Source: Cladopsammia gracilis (Eukaryota; Cnidaria; Anthozoa; Scleractinia; Dendrophylliidae). Taken from it: 64,000 bases of DNA. The notes beneath the pieces are model-generated. The model saw only the letters and a program-made list of their open reading frames with translations. It made no database searches and had not been told where the DNA came from. The stretch is from assembly GCA_022457155.1 (NCBI GenBank), contig JAJGOT010000163.1:1381001-1445000 (forward strand), given 5' to 3'. Below, piece by piece: positions 53,425 to 64,000 of the stretch. Within the stretch, counting starts at the first letter, position 1, and each line of letters starts with the position of its first letter. The position numbers were made by a program, and so were the translations under genes.

Positions 53425-55416
53425 ACAAAAACAAAATTATAGCTTTATATCTTTTCGATCTTTGTTAAACGGTATTTATTGTCGAAACAGATATACTGTC
53501 CAACCCTAATCGTCTTCTAATTTTCGCTATTTTTAGCTATTTTTGTGCAGTGTGTGTGTTTATGTGTTTGTAATAGATGTCTACATGTGAATTGATACTA
53601 CACAAGACTAGTGTCTAACTAAAAAAACTGCATGGTTTACTTAGACGCTAGGCATTTCATCAAACGGTATTTATATTTAGTTATTCGTCCTATTGTTTTA
53701 GTAATTTTAGTTTAGCTAGATATATATTTTCTTGTAACAAAAAAATGTCATGGAAATATGAAAATAAAGTATATAGTATTTGTTATATATATGATTTAAA
53801 CTTTACATGTGACAAAATCTGGAGCTAGAACATACGTTATAAGCCTCTGATAAAATAAATAGACCGCCTTAATGGTTTTGTTGTTCAGTTTTTTGGAGGG
53901 AGGGGGGTGGGGGAAGATAATAATAACTAAAAGTCTTACTTTCTTCTTGCTGTACTTTTTCTAAATGTCTCTCATGCAAATAAACTTTCCTTGATTCAGG
54001 TCGACGTTAATTTTAGAAGACTGGTCATTCGATTAGATTCTCTCTAGACTCGTCACATTTGCTATCCTCTCGTATGCAGATCGAATTTTCTTGAGTCACG
54101 GTTGGACTTTAAGTACGACGGCGGGTTATGCGATTCGAGTCGAATAGTGTCGATACGTCCATATTTGCTAACCTCCCTCCCGCTTTCTTGCTGTATTTTC
54201 TGTCTCGCATGCAAACCTGTGTCTCGCATGCAAATCTGTTTCTCGCACGCAATCTGTCTCGCATGCAAATCTGCCAAATCGTTTGCATAATTTTGGCTGA
54301 TTTAACGGTTTGACGAATTCGACGAATTTGACGAAATTTCGCCAAAATCGCCATTTTCGTAGTTTCCTACATTTCTGGACGCAAGTGACATTTTTGACTT
54401 GTAAATATCAGTGCTGTGTTGGTAAGTTGCAAACTAAGAAATTTTAGACTGACAAATTAGAGTTACTTATGGACAAAAGAGTAAGTTGCATCAGCCAGGT
54501 GGAAAAATGCTTGAGTTTTTACTGTAAGCATTATAATTTTTTGCATAGTGAAACTTTTCTGTGGAGGCAGGGAGACAGTAGAAGTCAGGCAGGTCCCTTA
54601 CTACCTTCAAATTAACAGCCTTACAGGCAATTATATCTATGCGATGTCCCACCTATTTAAAGAGAATATAGGCACATATATTTGAGGCTGTTGTATGTTA
54701 CCTCTTGTGATAAGTGCAAACTATTAAGGAGAGAATAAACTAAAAAACTAAGAATTAAGAATTCTCTAGTTCAGACATATGGCTGCAATGTGATTTTGAA
54801 ATAAACAAGAACGACTCTTCGAGTAGTGACGTCGGGCTTTAAGGGTCTTGTAGGTGCCCCAAAGGTACGAGAATTAATCCAAAAAAATTGTTAGGATTTG
54901 TTTTACAGTCGCTTTTCCGGTCCCCTGCCACAAGGTGATCCATCAGATGTACGTTACTTCGTCATTTGAAACCTTAAATCAATCTTTCGCAATCACTCGT
55001 GCATGCAAGGTCAAGTTCATCTTTATTACTTCCATTCATCTGTTTTTTTTTTTTTGCTCGAAAAGAAAGAAAAGGAATCGTTATAGAACTCTCGCCAAAT
55101 CCGGCAATAATGTAAGTTCCTTTTCTTGATGTGGAAACTTCGTTTCGTCATTCATGAATGATTCCACTTCCTGGTTCTTTTTTCGTTGAGCAGACATGTA
55201 TAAGGTTAAATCACAAAGGAAAGTCGGCAATTGCACATATTGCATTGAAAGATTCTGAAATATGACATGCACGCAGGGTTGCCTCTCATATGAACTACTG
55301 TCGAGAACAATACTATCTCCCCCACCCCACCCATGAACAATGTATGGCACTGAGGGTGGTCACAGACAGGGTTTTGTACATCATCAGTGTTTTTTTACGT
55401 CCCCATCAGGGTCAAG
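53425..55416. other. Intergenic, no gene seen
   Basis: Four copies of a TCTCGCATGCAAATCTGT-like 19-bp unit at 54203-54275. The rest shows no recognisable feature. Confidence 0.55.
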
Positions 55417-55743
55417 CCCAAATCATACCGTCCAGAAGGACGTCGGACACCTTATTGAGACTTACATAACGGAGTAACTGGTTAGCTTTCAGTTGAGGTT
55501 GGGGGTAGCAATTTATATAGTTAAATTTAGGACTAAGCAACCCGAGAAGCTAGGTGGTACAGTGGTACAGTAGGCTAAGTAAGCCTAAGCCTAGCTGAGG
55601 TCGCAGGTTCAATCCTGAGAGGGGATTTTAGATTTTCTTTTTTACACTTAAAAATGTATTGAAAATAAAATTCCAAGTGTTGACATTACGTTGTATAAGT
55701 CTCAATAAGGTGTCCGTCGTCCTTCTGGACGGTATGATTTGGG
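55417..55743. mobile_element. Inverted-repeat element containing a tRNA-like SINE core
   Basis: Arms of about 55 bp: CCCAAATCATACCGTCCAGA then GGTGT-type sequence, inverted at 55688-55743. Inside, GGTGGTACAGTGG and GGTTCAATCC at about 55550-55615 look like pol III A and B boxes. Confidence 0.8.
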
Positions 55744-55776
55744 CACAACCCCCCATCAGAGAAGGGACTGCCATTT

Positions 55777-55990
55777 CTACATGGTGATCCGAGCCACGTG
55801 ATTGGGTCTAACCATTTGCAATGTCATAGCAAAGGCAGCACCTTCGTCCTCAGTTAGTTTAAGACCATGGGTGTTGGTCCAGCCAGGATTCGAACCCACA
55901 ACCTCCCTCTCTCCAGACTGGCGCTTTATCAACTGAGCCAGCCAGGCTGTTAGCTCAGCTCTTTTAGACCATCCTTCACTGGCCAAATTT
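55777..55990 (-). mobile_element. tRNA-derived SINE
   Basis: On the minus strand, TGGCTCAGTTGATAAAGCGC (A-box region) is followed about 35 nt later by GGGTTCGAATCCTGG (B box), then a non-tRNA tail. It explains the chance ORF of 69 codons here. Confidence 0.8.
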
Positions 55991-56268
55991 CATTGAAAAG
56001 ACATGCGACTAGTGCGCAGTGAGTTCAAGGCATCCTTCAGTGGGGCTAAATGGAGGCTTTTCAGCTGCGGGCCATGGAGACCAGCACTGAAGAAGGGCAA
56101 AGCCCGAAACATACATTTTGGCACTTTCATATGAACAATTTTTCATGGTAATTAAAATCCAACATTTCAGTTGTATTTTTACATAATTACAGCCACATGA
56201 AAAACAACACTTCAAGCTTTTAGGTGAACTCATTACCAGATCATTAAGGGATAGCAGCGTGTCATCCA

Positions 56269-56649
56269 CCCGAGAGGGGTGGGGGAGGTACTCTGCATAT
56301 TTTTGGGTGGGGGTGTGCCGCTGGGACTCTGAGACCCTTAACCTATACTAGACCATTTTAGCTTCATTTTGCAGCCCTATTCTAGAATAAACACCGAAAA
56401 ACCCTACCCTATCCTAAACCTATTCCAGACTCGCTATTTTCCAGAAACTTGCTCACTATCACAGTTATTAGTTAACAGGGGTCAGTAAAAATGCTATGCT
56501 GCCCGCCGTACCGATTTTTAAATGCCATTTGCCAGTAAAACCTTGTCTGGACTAAATTCTTCACGCAACTGATCTGTTTTGCAGAAAATGATACCCTATT
56601 CTAGACCAAAAATCTCTGATTGCTATATCTTATCCTAGACTAAACTGCC

Positions 56650-56689
<40 letters not shown>

Positions 56690-56714
56690 TCACATATGGG
56701 AGTACCCCCCTCCC
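56269..56714. mobile_element. MITE-like element related to 21241-21602
   Basis: Starts CGAGAGGGGTGGGGG and ends GGGAGTACCCCCCTCCC. It has ACCCTATTCTAGACC repeats and the same ACATACC(T)ATATAGCT motif near its end as the copy at 21241. Confidence 0.8.
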
Positions 56715-57267
56715 AGTCATCCATTCATGATAAAACAAGAGGCTGCAAGCAGCCTATACTCATGCGCATGCGTACGAAAGTTTTATGATATATTTTAAAC
56801 ATGATAAGATGTCCGATATGAAGAACAGTTACTCCTTTCATTCAGTCATCGTTCCTGCAAACCACGTTCTTTACTATTGAATGTTTTGTAAATGAAGGCT
56901 GTACCACAATGAAGCCAGTGATTGTTCTACGTCTTATATATACCTAACGTGAACATTAGTAATGTAGGTAGGGTTGTAGGAGATGCTGTCGTGACATTTC
57001 AGTAACGCTGTTTTACCGGAAGTGGGAGTAGCCGGAAGTCACTAAACAGGAAGTCTATGAACCGGAAGTGCAAATTTAAAATATGCGTGCATAAATTTGC
57101 ATGCAAAATCGTGACACAAAAAAAATAATCAAAAAAAGAAAAACAGAGCCCATTTTATAACTCATGCCGCTACGCGCATGAGTAATAGGCTCCCTGCATG
57201 CTATTATGTTTGCATGTACAGTTAACTAGACCTTTCTCCTTTTGAAATTTTGGGGTCAATCTGGGTC

Positions 57268-57586
57268 TTCCCCCGGGAGGGGGACTCCCATATAAAAATG
57301 ACGGGGGTGCTCGTCGTACCTTTCAGGGGTAAAAATTGGCACATTGGTACCCCTTAGGGTGCTGAAATTCAAAATGACCCCTGTTGGAATTATCGCGGTA
57401 CCTTTTAGCCGAAACATATGACAGAATATGACATGTTTTGTTTTAGAATTGGTACCTCTCTTAGGGGTAAAAATTCATTTGAGCCATGTCAAACAACATT
57501 CTGGTACCTTTTTAGGGTGTTTTTCAAAAACTTCTGACGAGCATCCCCGTCATTTTTATATGGAAGTCCCCCCCCCCCGGGGGGGT
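57268..57586. mobile_element. MITE with CCCCCGGGAGGGGG ends
   Basis: Starts TTCCCCCGGGAGGGGGACTC followed by CCATATAAAAATGACGGGG, inverted at the right end (CCCCGTCATTTTTATATGG). Internal GGTACC motifs. A related, decayed copy spans about 61430-61985. Confidence 0.88.
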
Positions 57587-58310
57587 CTCACCCTTTTAGT
57601 ATTCTGAGTTGAGTCATTAGCCATTTTTCTACTGCATGTAAGTTGCCAACCCTACTAGATCAATAATATTCTTAACCAATGTGGCTGTCACACGCGGTCT
57701 TTATTATCATCTTCTCTGATTCTCTTTGGCCAATATTTTTTTTCATCAATAATAATAACTATTAAATAATAATAAAAAAAATTGATGTCTTAAAAGAAGA
57801 AAATATTTAAAAGGTTCAGAGTTTTTAATGTTCAAAGTGTTGGCTTTTGCAGAATTGATTCTGTAGAAAGTGTGGAAGGCCTTTGAGTGATTCAGGTCTC
57901 ATGCCATTGAGTTTTAGTGAATTGAAAAATCACTGATGTGAATGATAGTTAATTAAATGGTATGATTTGAGTATTGATCAGATGCCATTGTCATTGCTAT
58001 CTTAGAGATTCAAAGTGGGGATTTGAAGCTCTATATCATCACATTGTGCCACTTCAAGCTGAGTCCTTTTTCTACAATGTCTGCATCTCAAGGAGCTTGA
58101 CCCAAGCAAAGAACAAAAAAAGGTTACCATCCAGACTTCATCTATGAAGGTCTTCCCATCCAATCTCCTTTCTTCGACAAATCTCACTTTCTGGTTGCAT
58201 CATTGTTACACTGCCAGCTTTCTGTTTTTATGTAATGTGTCCAAGATGTCATGCACTGCCAATTAATGAGTTCTTTTTCCTTCTGCGTAATTGACATGTG
58301 TAATATCAGT
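57587..58310 (-). other. Probable 3' UTR/intergenic downstream of GTF2H5
   Basis: No coding region seen. Probably includes the GTF2H5 3' UTR. No certain polyadenylation site located. Confidence 0.4.
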
Positions 58311-58899
58311 TTAGTTTTGTGAGATGTTAAAGGAATTGTTATCCATGATTTCCCAAACCTTTTCTTGCAGAATTGGAACAATTTCTGCAGAGACAAAGAG
58401 ATGGGTCTCATCCAAATCCTCAACCACAAACTTCTTGCCCAAAATGATTTTTTCATCAAGGTGAAGAAGAAACTGTTTTACAGCAGGATCACTGCAAATT
58501 AAAAAAAATAAAAATAAAAATCAATGTTACCATGAGGCTTATAAAATACCGTAAATAAAAAATTATATTTACTTTTGTTATCAAAATAATTGGTTTATTT
58601 TTAGATTCCTCTTTCCCAGCAACCTCAAAAGGGACTCACTTGCCAAAATTATGACTGTATCATGTAAATATGACTGGAAGGATTTCAACCAGGTCAACAA
58701 ATCTTATATCTAGAAATTCTGAAGATAATTTACATGTAAACTTCGATTCAAGCATTCTAGATCATTTATAGAAGGTCACCATGTCCGACTGATTCAGACT
58801 GTGAAGTTGTACTAACCTTGCAAATTACATTTATTTTTTTCGTTAAGAGGGTAGACAAACTTACCATTCAACTAGAACTCCCTTCGTGACATTCACCAT
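58311..58899 (-). CDS. GTF2H5: General transcription factor IIH subunit 5 (TFB5/TTDA), two exons
   Basis: Smallest subunit of TFIIH, which stabilises the core complex in nuclear transcription and nucleotide excision repair. Exon 1 is 58899-58865 (35 nt, [11 protein letters not shown] plus two bases), with donor GTAAGT at 58864-58859. Exon 2 is 58491-58311, after acceptor TTTGCAG. The spliced CDS is 216 nt, giving 71 aa, the length of human GTF2H5. Family features: [31 protein letters not shown] and a C-terminal helix ([13 protein letters not shown]). The only clear host gene in the window, and it looks functional. Confidence 0.95.
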
Positions 58900-60610
58900 T
58901 ATGAAAATCACCGTTCTATCGTGTATTTTCAACACTCCATTCTCTCTGAACTTTGTAGAGCTTGGTAACCGTTCACTTTATGGCAACTGAGAGGAGGGTG
59001 GGGAGGGTAGGAAGCCTTGAATGGAGCAGGGGTGGAGAGGAAAGGGACTCGGAGCGGTAAGCGAAGCAACTTATACCGGCTTATCTATTACTGTGAACCT
59101 TCAATACAATTTATATTATCATCAATTTTTTTTTGTACATAATTTCGCCTAGATTAAAAAACTAGACAATCACGACCAATAAATTATCCAATCTAAAGAC
59201 AGATTTTTCAGTTAGACATGCTGTGATATATGCAGTAGGAAAGTATGCAATACTTTTAAGTGTGATATAACCTCTTTAATTTATGGTAATGGATATGGAT
59301 TAATGGTTTAGAAATAAATTCATCCTGTTGTCCTACAAATAAGTCATCGTTACATTGAATTTGCGTAAAGTCACTTGATGATTTAATTGTTTGAAAAATC
59401 GTAAACTGTGCCAGAATGTTGGGTATTGCTGACAAATTTTTGCGAAAAATAAAGACCCTCGCTAAACAGTTGAGTTTTAAAACAAATACAGTTGAGTTTT
59501 AAAACAAATACAAAAGCCGTGACTCACAAAAACGTCTTGAAGTGGAATTAATCAAATCTACTCCCTTGGTTTTTTACACCGAAATCGTACGATTTCGCCA
59601 TAAACGACAATTTCACTGAATAAACCCCCGTTTACTGAGAAGACTTATCCGTGAGTTCTTTTAACACTCCGTTTCTGAAGTGGAGAGTGAAAGGAACAGT
59701 GTTACGGCTGAAATATCGTATTTTCATGATTATGGCCAGGAGCTTGCTTTAAATTTGCTTTATTATCTTAAAGAATCGCCAAAAGTGATGAACGGAAAGA
59801 AATATGAACTTAAAAGACAAAATAACAACTGAAAAAAAACACAAAATTCCACCAAAATGGAAACTTTGATTTCTTGCATTGACCTTCTGTCACTATTTTT
59901 TTTAGTGACTGGGGTTCGGGACAATGGCTGTCTACCGTAGTTTGGTGGTAAATAAAAATTTGTTTGTCATTTCAATGCTCTCTGTTCACCCCTATCTCTT
60001 CTACGTCCCTCGGCTCAATGTATATTCAACGACAAAAATATGCTTGCGAAAGTTCCTACAGTTCTATGGACTTCAACACTCGACTTTTAATATGGGAATG
60101 TTGGCGTGTTTCAATATCATTCATCCTCTTTAATGGGTCAAGTAATCGTGGCTGTATAGCTCACAAAAGGCTGCAACATTTTGACAAGGACGTTACTGAG
60201 ACTTATGACCCATAACCGGTGAGGACTTATAAGCGGAGCGCGTTTACATTGACAGTAATTCCAATAAGTCATGCTGTTCTTTTTTGTCCCTTTATTATCA
60301 CTACCTTTAACTTTATAACCTTAGTTTACATTCTATACTTTGAGTCTTTCACAACATGTACTGTTTGCAGAATAAACTATTGCATTTGTATATAACCCAC
60401 TCTTCAGAAATACAACAAAGTAATAAAGATTCTAGGTTAAATTAAACAACTTGAAAGAACATAAACCTCGTTGGCCGATTATCCGTGACCGATGAATTGA
60501 CAGGATATAAGAAAGCTTTGGTCTCAACTCATATTAAACGTCCCTAAACTATTTCTTGTAGTTGTTTATGCCCAATCATTAACTCAAAGTTTCAAAGTTA
60601 TATTTAACTC
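58900..60610. other. GTF2H5 upstream region, no other gene seen
   Basis: Purine-rich, gene-free sequence. 58980-59090 (GGAGAGG and GGAGCGG motifs) may hold the GTF2H5 promoter, without a clear TATA box. A short duplication (CAGTTGAGTTTTAAAACAAA, twice) lies at 59468-59511. Confidence 0.5.
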
Positions 60611-60841
60611 AATGTCGACCAGGGCCCGGTGTTGTTTGAAAGCCGATTGACATCAATCCAGGATTAAAAGTTAACCGACGGTTTCAGTTCTCTCTTTGAA
60701 ACATCGCGAAGTCAAATAAAATTTGAAACTAAGATGGAAAAGCATTTGAAAAATAACCTGCATTATTATACATTGGTGTCACTAGCTCGATTTTGATTGG
60801 CTATAAGCACGCAGCTAATTATTGCTTGCTGTTTCTGTTAC

Positions 60842-60923
60842 GTCATACCTACAGACAATAGTTTTATGCATGCAGAAGTGACGTCATACCTACAGACAAT
60901 AGTTTTATGCATGCAGAAGTGAC
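60842..60923. repeat. 41-bp tandem duplication
   Basis: GTCATACCTACAGACAATAG then TTTTATGCATGCAGAAGTGAC, exactly twice. Confidence 0.95.
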
Positions 60924-61043
60924 GTAAGTTGTTTACTTACAAGTTGACTGCTGTGCATTGATCACTTTTTTTGTGCGCGCTCTTGTCTTTACAAGTGCAG
61001 CTCAGGAATATGCATAATAAAACAATTATTGGATTCGGTTTTC

Positions 61044-61148
61044 GCATGATAGCGATAATTATCAAGGTCTCAGTTTGTGTTATCCGCCTCAGCCTTCGGC
61101 TTCGGCAGATAACACAAACTTTGGCCTTGATAATTATCGCTATCATGC
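61044..61148. repeat. Long near-perfect palindrome
   Basis: GCATGATAGCGATAATTATC and GTTTGTGTTATC on the left are mirrored on the right around the loop CGCCTCAGCCTTCGGCTTCG. It lies within a larger repeat whose ends are GGGCCCGG (60625) and CCGGGCCC (61202). Confidence 0.9.
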
Positions 61149-61252
61149 TCAACCTCATCCAATAATTGTTAATTGATATGTCTAATCGCGCTTTGAACGT
61201 CCGGGCCCTGTGGTGTCTAGGTTTAAAACGGTATAACATTTAGGTCGATAAA

Positions 61253-61358
<106 letters not shown>

Positions 61359-62527
61359 GATATTATGTATCGGTCAATTCCAGCAGTGCCCATGCCCTCC
61401 TCCTGGGTCAATCCCCGCGCATCAGGGCTAAGTACGTCCCTGGGGGTAGGGACTATCATATGAAATGTACGGGATGCTGGTCTGAAATTTTGAACTAAAC
61501 CCCTAAAGGAGACCAATCTGAGCGTGGCTTAAACTTTACATGATCATGACTCCTAAAAGATGCCATTAAAAAATACAGACCAACAAGAGTTATAGCGACT
61601 TTAATGACGAATCAAGGGGCGGGGAGCGGCTTTTACCCATTAATAAATCAACGAAACTGCAGATACCGTGAACGATCTATTGAGTCACATTGGATCAAAT
61701 ACAACATGGCAATGATAAGCAACAGACCACTGCATGAACCGATCAAACAATGTAGAAAGGTATTCTCTCGAAATGCCACTGATTTATTCATTAATAGACT
61801 TCAAAAGCATTTTCATTAATCTTTAGTTATTCTTCGCGTGTCACCCTAAACGATCATCTTGATGATAATTTTCCGTCCTAAACGAGACGACGAGCATCCC
61901 CGTACCATTCATATGGGATCCCCCGGTCCCCCCCCCCCCACCCCTAGCATCCCCGTACCATTCACATGGTAGTTCCCCCAGGCCTAAATAAAGCTGTTTA
62001 AATGCCCCTGTAGTACTGGATAACAAAACAGAATGACAATTCTCCTAACCCTGGCACATCAAATCATTATTTGAAGGTAGAGTAGTTAGTAACAGAGCTA
62101 TATCTGTTTCCCCAGTATATCTCTAGTAACGAATCCCTTTAGAGCTAGATATACAGCAACAAATTTCCCATCTTTGTTGAGGAACTAATCACAGGAAATA
62201 AAGCCAGTATGCTATGAGGCCGAAAGCACCAGGATTTCAAATTCCCCGGGGTAAACTTGGGGGTAGGGCTAATAACGGACTCCCCAAACTTCGAACGTGA
62301 GAAAATGCCTATTAATGCCCGAAGAAATAGGCACTGCGGGAATCGACTTAATTACGCTCGGTCATATAGTAATCACAGGAAAAATTTCCTCTCAGACTTT
62401 GTGAGTCAGACATAATAACTTGACAAAAATGAAACGTTGATCGTTTTGGTGTGGTCAAAAACCAAATATTGTAATTATGTTGGTCAAAAGAAATGTCACT
62501 TGTGCCTTCTATATGTACCAAGCTAAT

Positions 62528-62861
62528 GTCCCGTCCACACGTATCCGGATATTTTTGAATCCGCAACTTTTTTGTTGCGGATTGGCCTTCCGTCTACACG
62601 TATCCGCTTCACTTCTACATGGACTTATTTCTAGTCTAATAACGTGTTTACAGTTGAACTTTGATTTGAACTTGGCTTTTGCGTATGCTTTTTTGACAAC
62701 ATTTAAAGGGAAGCCCTTGCAATTGCTGCTAGAGAGAATCCGGATACGCGTGGACGGGCAAATACGATTCGAATACGCGCTACGTGTGGACGCGAATATT
62801 TTCTAATCCGCAACAAAAAAGTTGCGGATTCAAAAATATCCGAATACGTGTGAACGGGGCC
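62528..62861. mobile_element. MITE with CCGTCCACACGTATCCGG ends
   Basis: The left end (CCGTCCACACGTATCCGGAT, then AATCCGCAACTTTTTTGTTG) is inverted at the right end. Shorter internal copies of the same arms (GTCTACACGTATCC, GGATACGCGTGGACGG) make it a nested foldback. Confidence 0.88.
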
Positions 62862-63670
62862 TAAGACTCAAAGGAAGCTAACTGATTACACTTAGCCCCT
62901 TATGTTATTAAGTCTATGATTTTTTTTTCGAATAACATATATACAAAGTTACAATTAGTATTCAGTATTCCTCACATTACCATGTTGTCCAACAAAGTTT
63001 TTGTCAAACGGCGGGTTTAGAAAATGTACCTTTCCGGCAGTCTCTGTTTTACGAGGCCAGAGTTAATTGTTATAATTACCGTGCTACTCATATGTACTAA
63101 CGGAAAAATTCTATGCCTTCTGCAACTTGAGGGTTTTTGTTTGATCTCAAAAAAAGGTCCTAAGAAAGCTTGGTCAATTGAACTAAAAAAAAACTACTCT
63201 TCTGCGCACAAGTTACCTCTCACTTAACTTTTGTATGAGACCACGATGATATCCCATGGATGTTTTCTAGTCCTTAAGAATTCGAGGAAAGATATGTTTT
63301 CTTTTTGTAATTTACGAAAACTGCGAGTATGAAAGCCATTGGGTAACCGCTAAGATTTACACAGCGTAATATGAATTTTATTTGTCTCCGCTACTTCAGT
63401 TTCTACCCAGATCAATTTTTTTGGTCTTCTGCTGATAATATAAAGTCGAGATCACTCCACTATCTTGATTATGAGTTTCAGCTTCTTCTCAATAATCAGG
63501 CTTTCCAATTTATTTGTCGGGACTGTGAAAAATTAGCGTGCATCCCTAGAGCTTTTGAGCACGAATTGCACACGAATTGGACACGAATTGCACATTTGAC
63601 CGGCAAACTGGCAAACTGATTGTGGAGGTGTCTTGCTCGCTTAATGCATACGTATTTCATAAAAGAGAAT
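62862..63670. other. No feature recognised
   Basis: Only short chance ORFs between a MITE and the terminal tandem array. Confidence 0.55.
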
Positions 63671-64000
63671 AAAGAGAATAGATAAACCTGTTAGGGGTTA
63701 AGATTTGTGGTTTGGTACCACTAAGAGAACAGATAAACCTGTTAGGGGTCAAGATTTGTGGTTTGGTACCACTAAGAGAATAAAGAGAATAGATAAACCT
63801 GTTAGGGGTTAAGATTTGTGGTTTGGTACCACTAAGAGAATAGATAAACCTGTTAGGGGTTAAGATTTGTGGTTTGGTACCACTAAGAGAATAGATAAAC
63901 CTGTTAGGGGTTAAGATTTGTGGTTTGGTACCACTAAGAGAATAAAAAGAATAGATAAACCTGTTAGTGGCTAAGATTTGTGGTTTGGTACCACTAAGAG
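63671..64000. repeat. 51-bp tandem array reaching the window end
   Basis: Six copies of GATAAACCTGTTAGGGGTTA then AGATTTGTGGTTTGGTACCA, starting at 63681, 63732, 63792, 63843, 63894 and 63955. Spacing is 51 bp, or 60-61 bp where an extra AATAAAGAG-like block is present. Confidence 0.95.

Noticed and set aside
54062..54354. Cys/Arg-rich ORFs on both strands
   Set aside because: Explained by the 19-bp GCATGCAAATCTGT-type tandem repeat.
55777..55986. 69-codon ORF, or a functional tRNA gene
   Set aside because: It is a tRNA-derived SINE. The acceptor and anticodon arms do not pair as in a true tRNA.
58184..58459. 91-codon minus-strand ORF
   Set aside because: Wrong frame of GTF2H5 exon 2.

Overview
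The window looks like a piece of an animal nuclear genome, most consistent with an anthozoan cnidarian such as a stony coral. This rests on an intron-bearing GTF2H5 gene, many short inverted-repeat transposons of kinds I associate with coral genomes, a reverse-transcriptase remnant and two Polinton/Maverick elements. No bacterial-type operons, CRISPR arrays or rRNA genes are visible. The species cannot be fixed from sequence alone.

Polinton 1 (964-18254, 17,291 bp) is bounded by perfect 262-bp terminal inverted repeats and a 5-bp target duplication, GCGCT. It carries a protein-primed type DNA polymerase B (+), a retroviral-type integrase (-), a block of small membrane or scaffold-like proteins, a packaging ATPase and a probable major capsid protein (all -). 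Further right are a coiled-coil/membrane protein (+), a large conserved protein (-), a penton-like small protein (+), a membrane protein (+), a zinc-ribbon VLTF3-like factor (+), a YqaJ-type exonuclease (-) and a small Cys-rich ORF (-). Nearly every start codon has a TATA-like motif within about 25 nt upstream. One GC-rich intergenic stretch (about 15450-15700) folds into several nested perfect stems and is a candidate structured RNA. The only obvious break is a possible one-base frameshift in the ATPase 5' end. I recognise no adenain-type maturation protease.

Polinton 2 (about 24672-37312) is AT-rich, old and broken by frameshifts and nested insertions. It retains a VLTF3-like gene, a membrane protein, a collagen-motif fibre-like gene, the C-terminal half of the packaging ATPase, a PolB pseudogene that has lost motif A to an insertion, and, directly after PolB, a pseudogene of eukaryotic release factor eRF1 with its GGQ motif intact. 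I know of no described Polinton cargo of this kind.

The rest is host repeat-rich DNA. A segmental duplication (copy A 19208-22767, copy B 37831-41957) brackets Polinton 2. Comparing the copies shows precise empty and filled sites for three transposon insertions (two at TTAA) and an internal segment that is inverted between the copies. The right third holds a family of inverted repeats around an intact 180-codon ORF with a possible RNase-type C-terminal domain (47471-48013), a 5'-truncated non-LTR retrotransposon (49628-51065), an 80-bp tandem array split by a 677-bp inverted-repeat element, tRNA-derived SINEs, several MITEs, the GTF2H5 gene (58899-58311, minus strand, two exons, 71 aa) and a 51-bp tandem array running off the window end.
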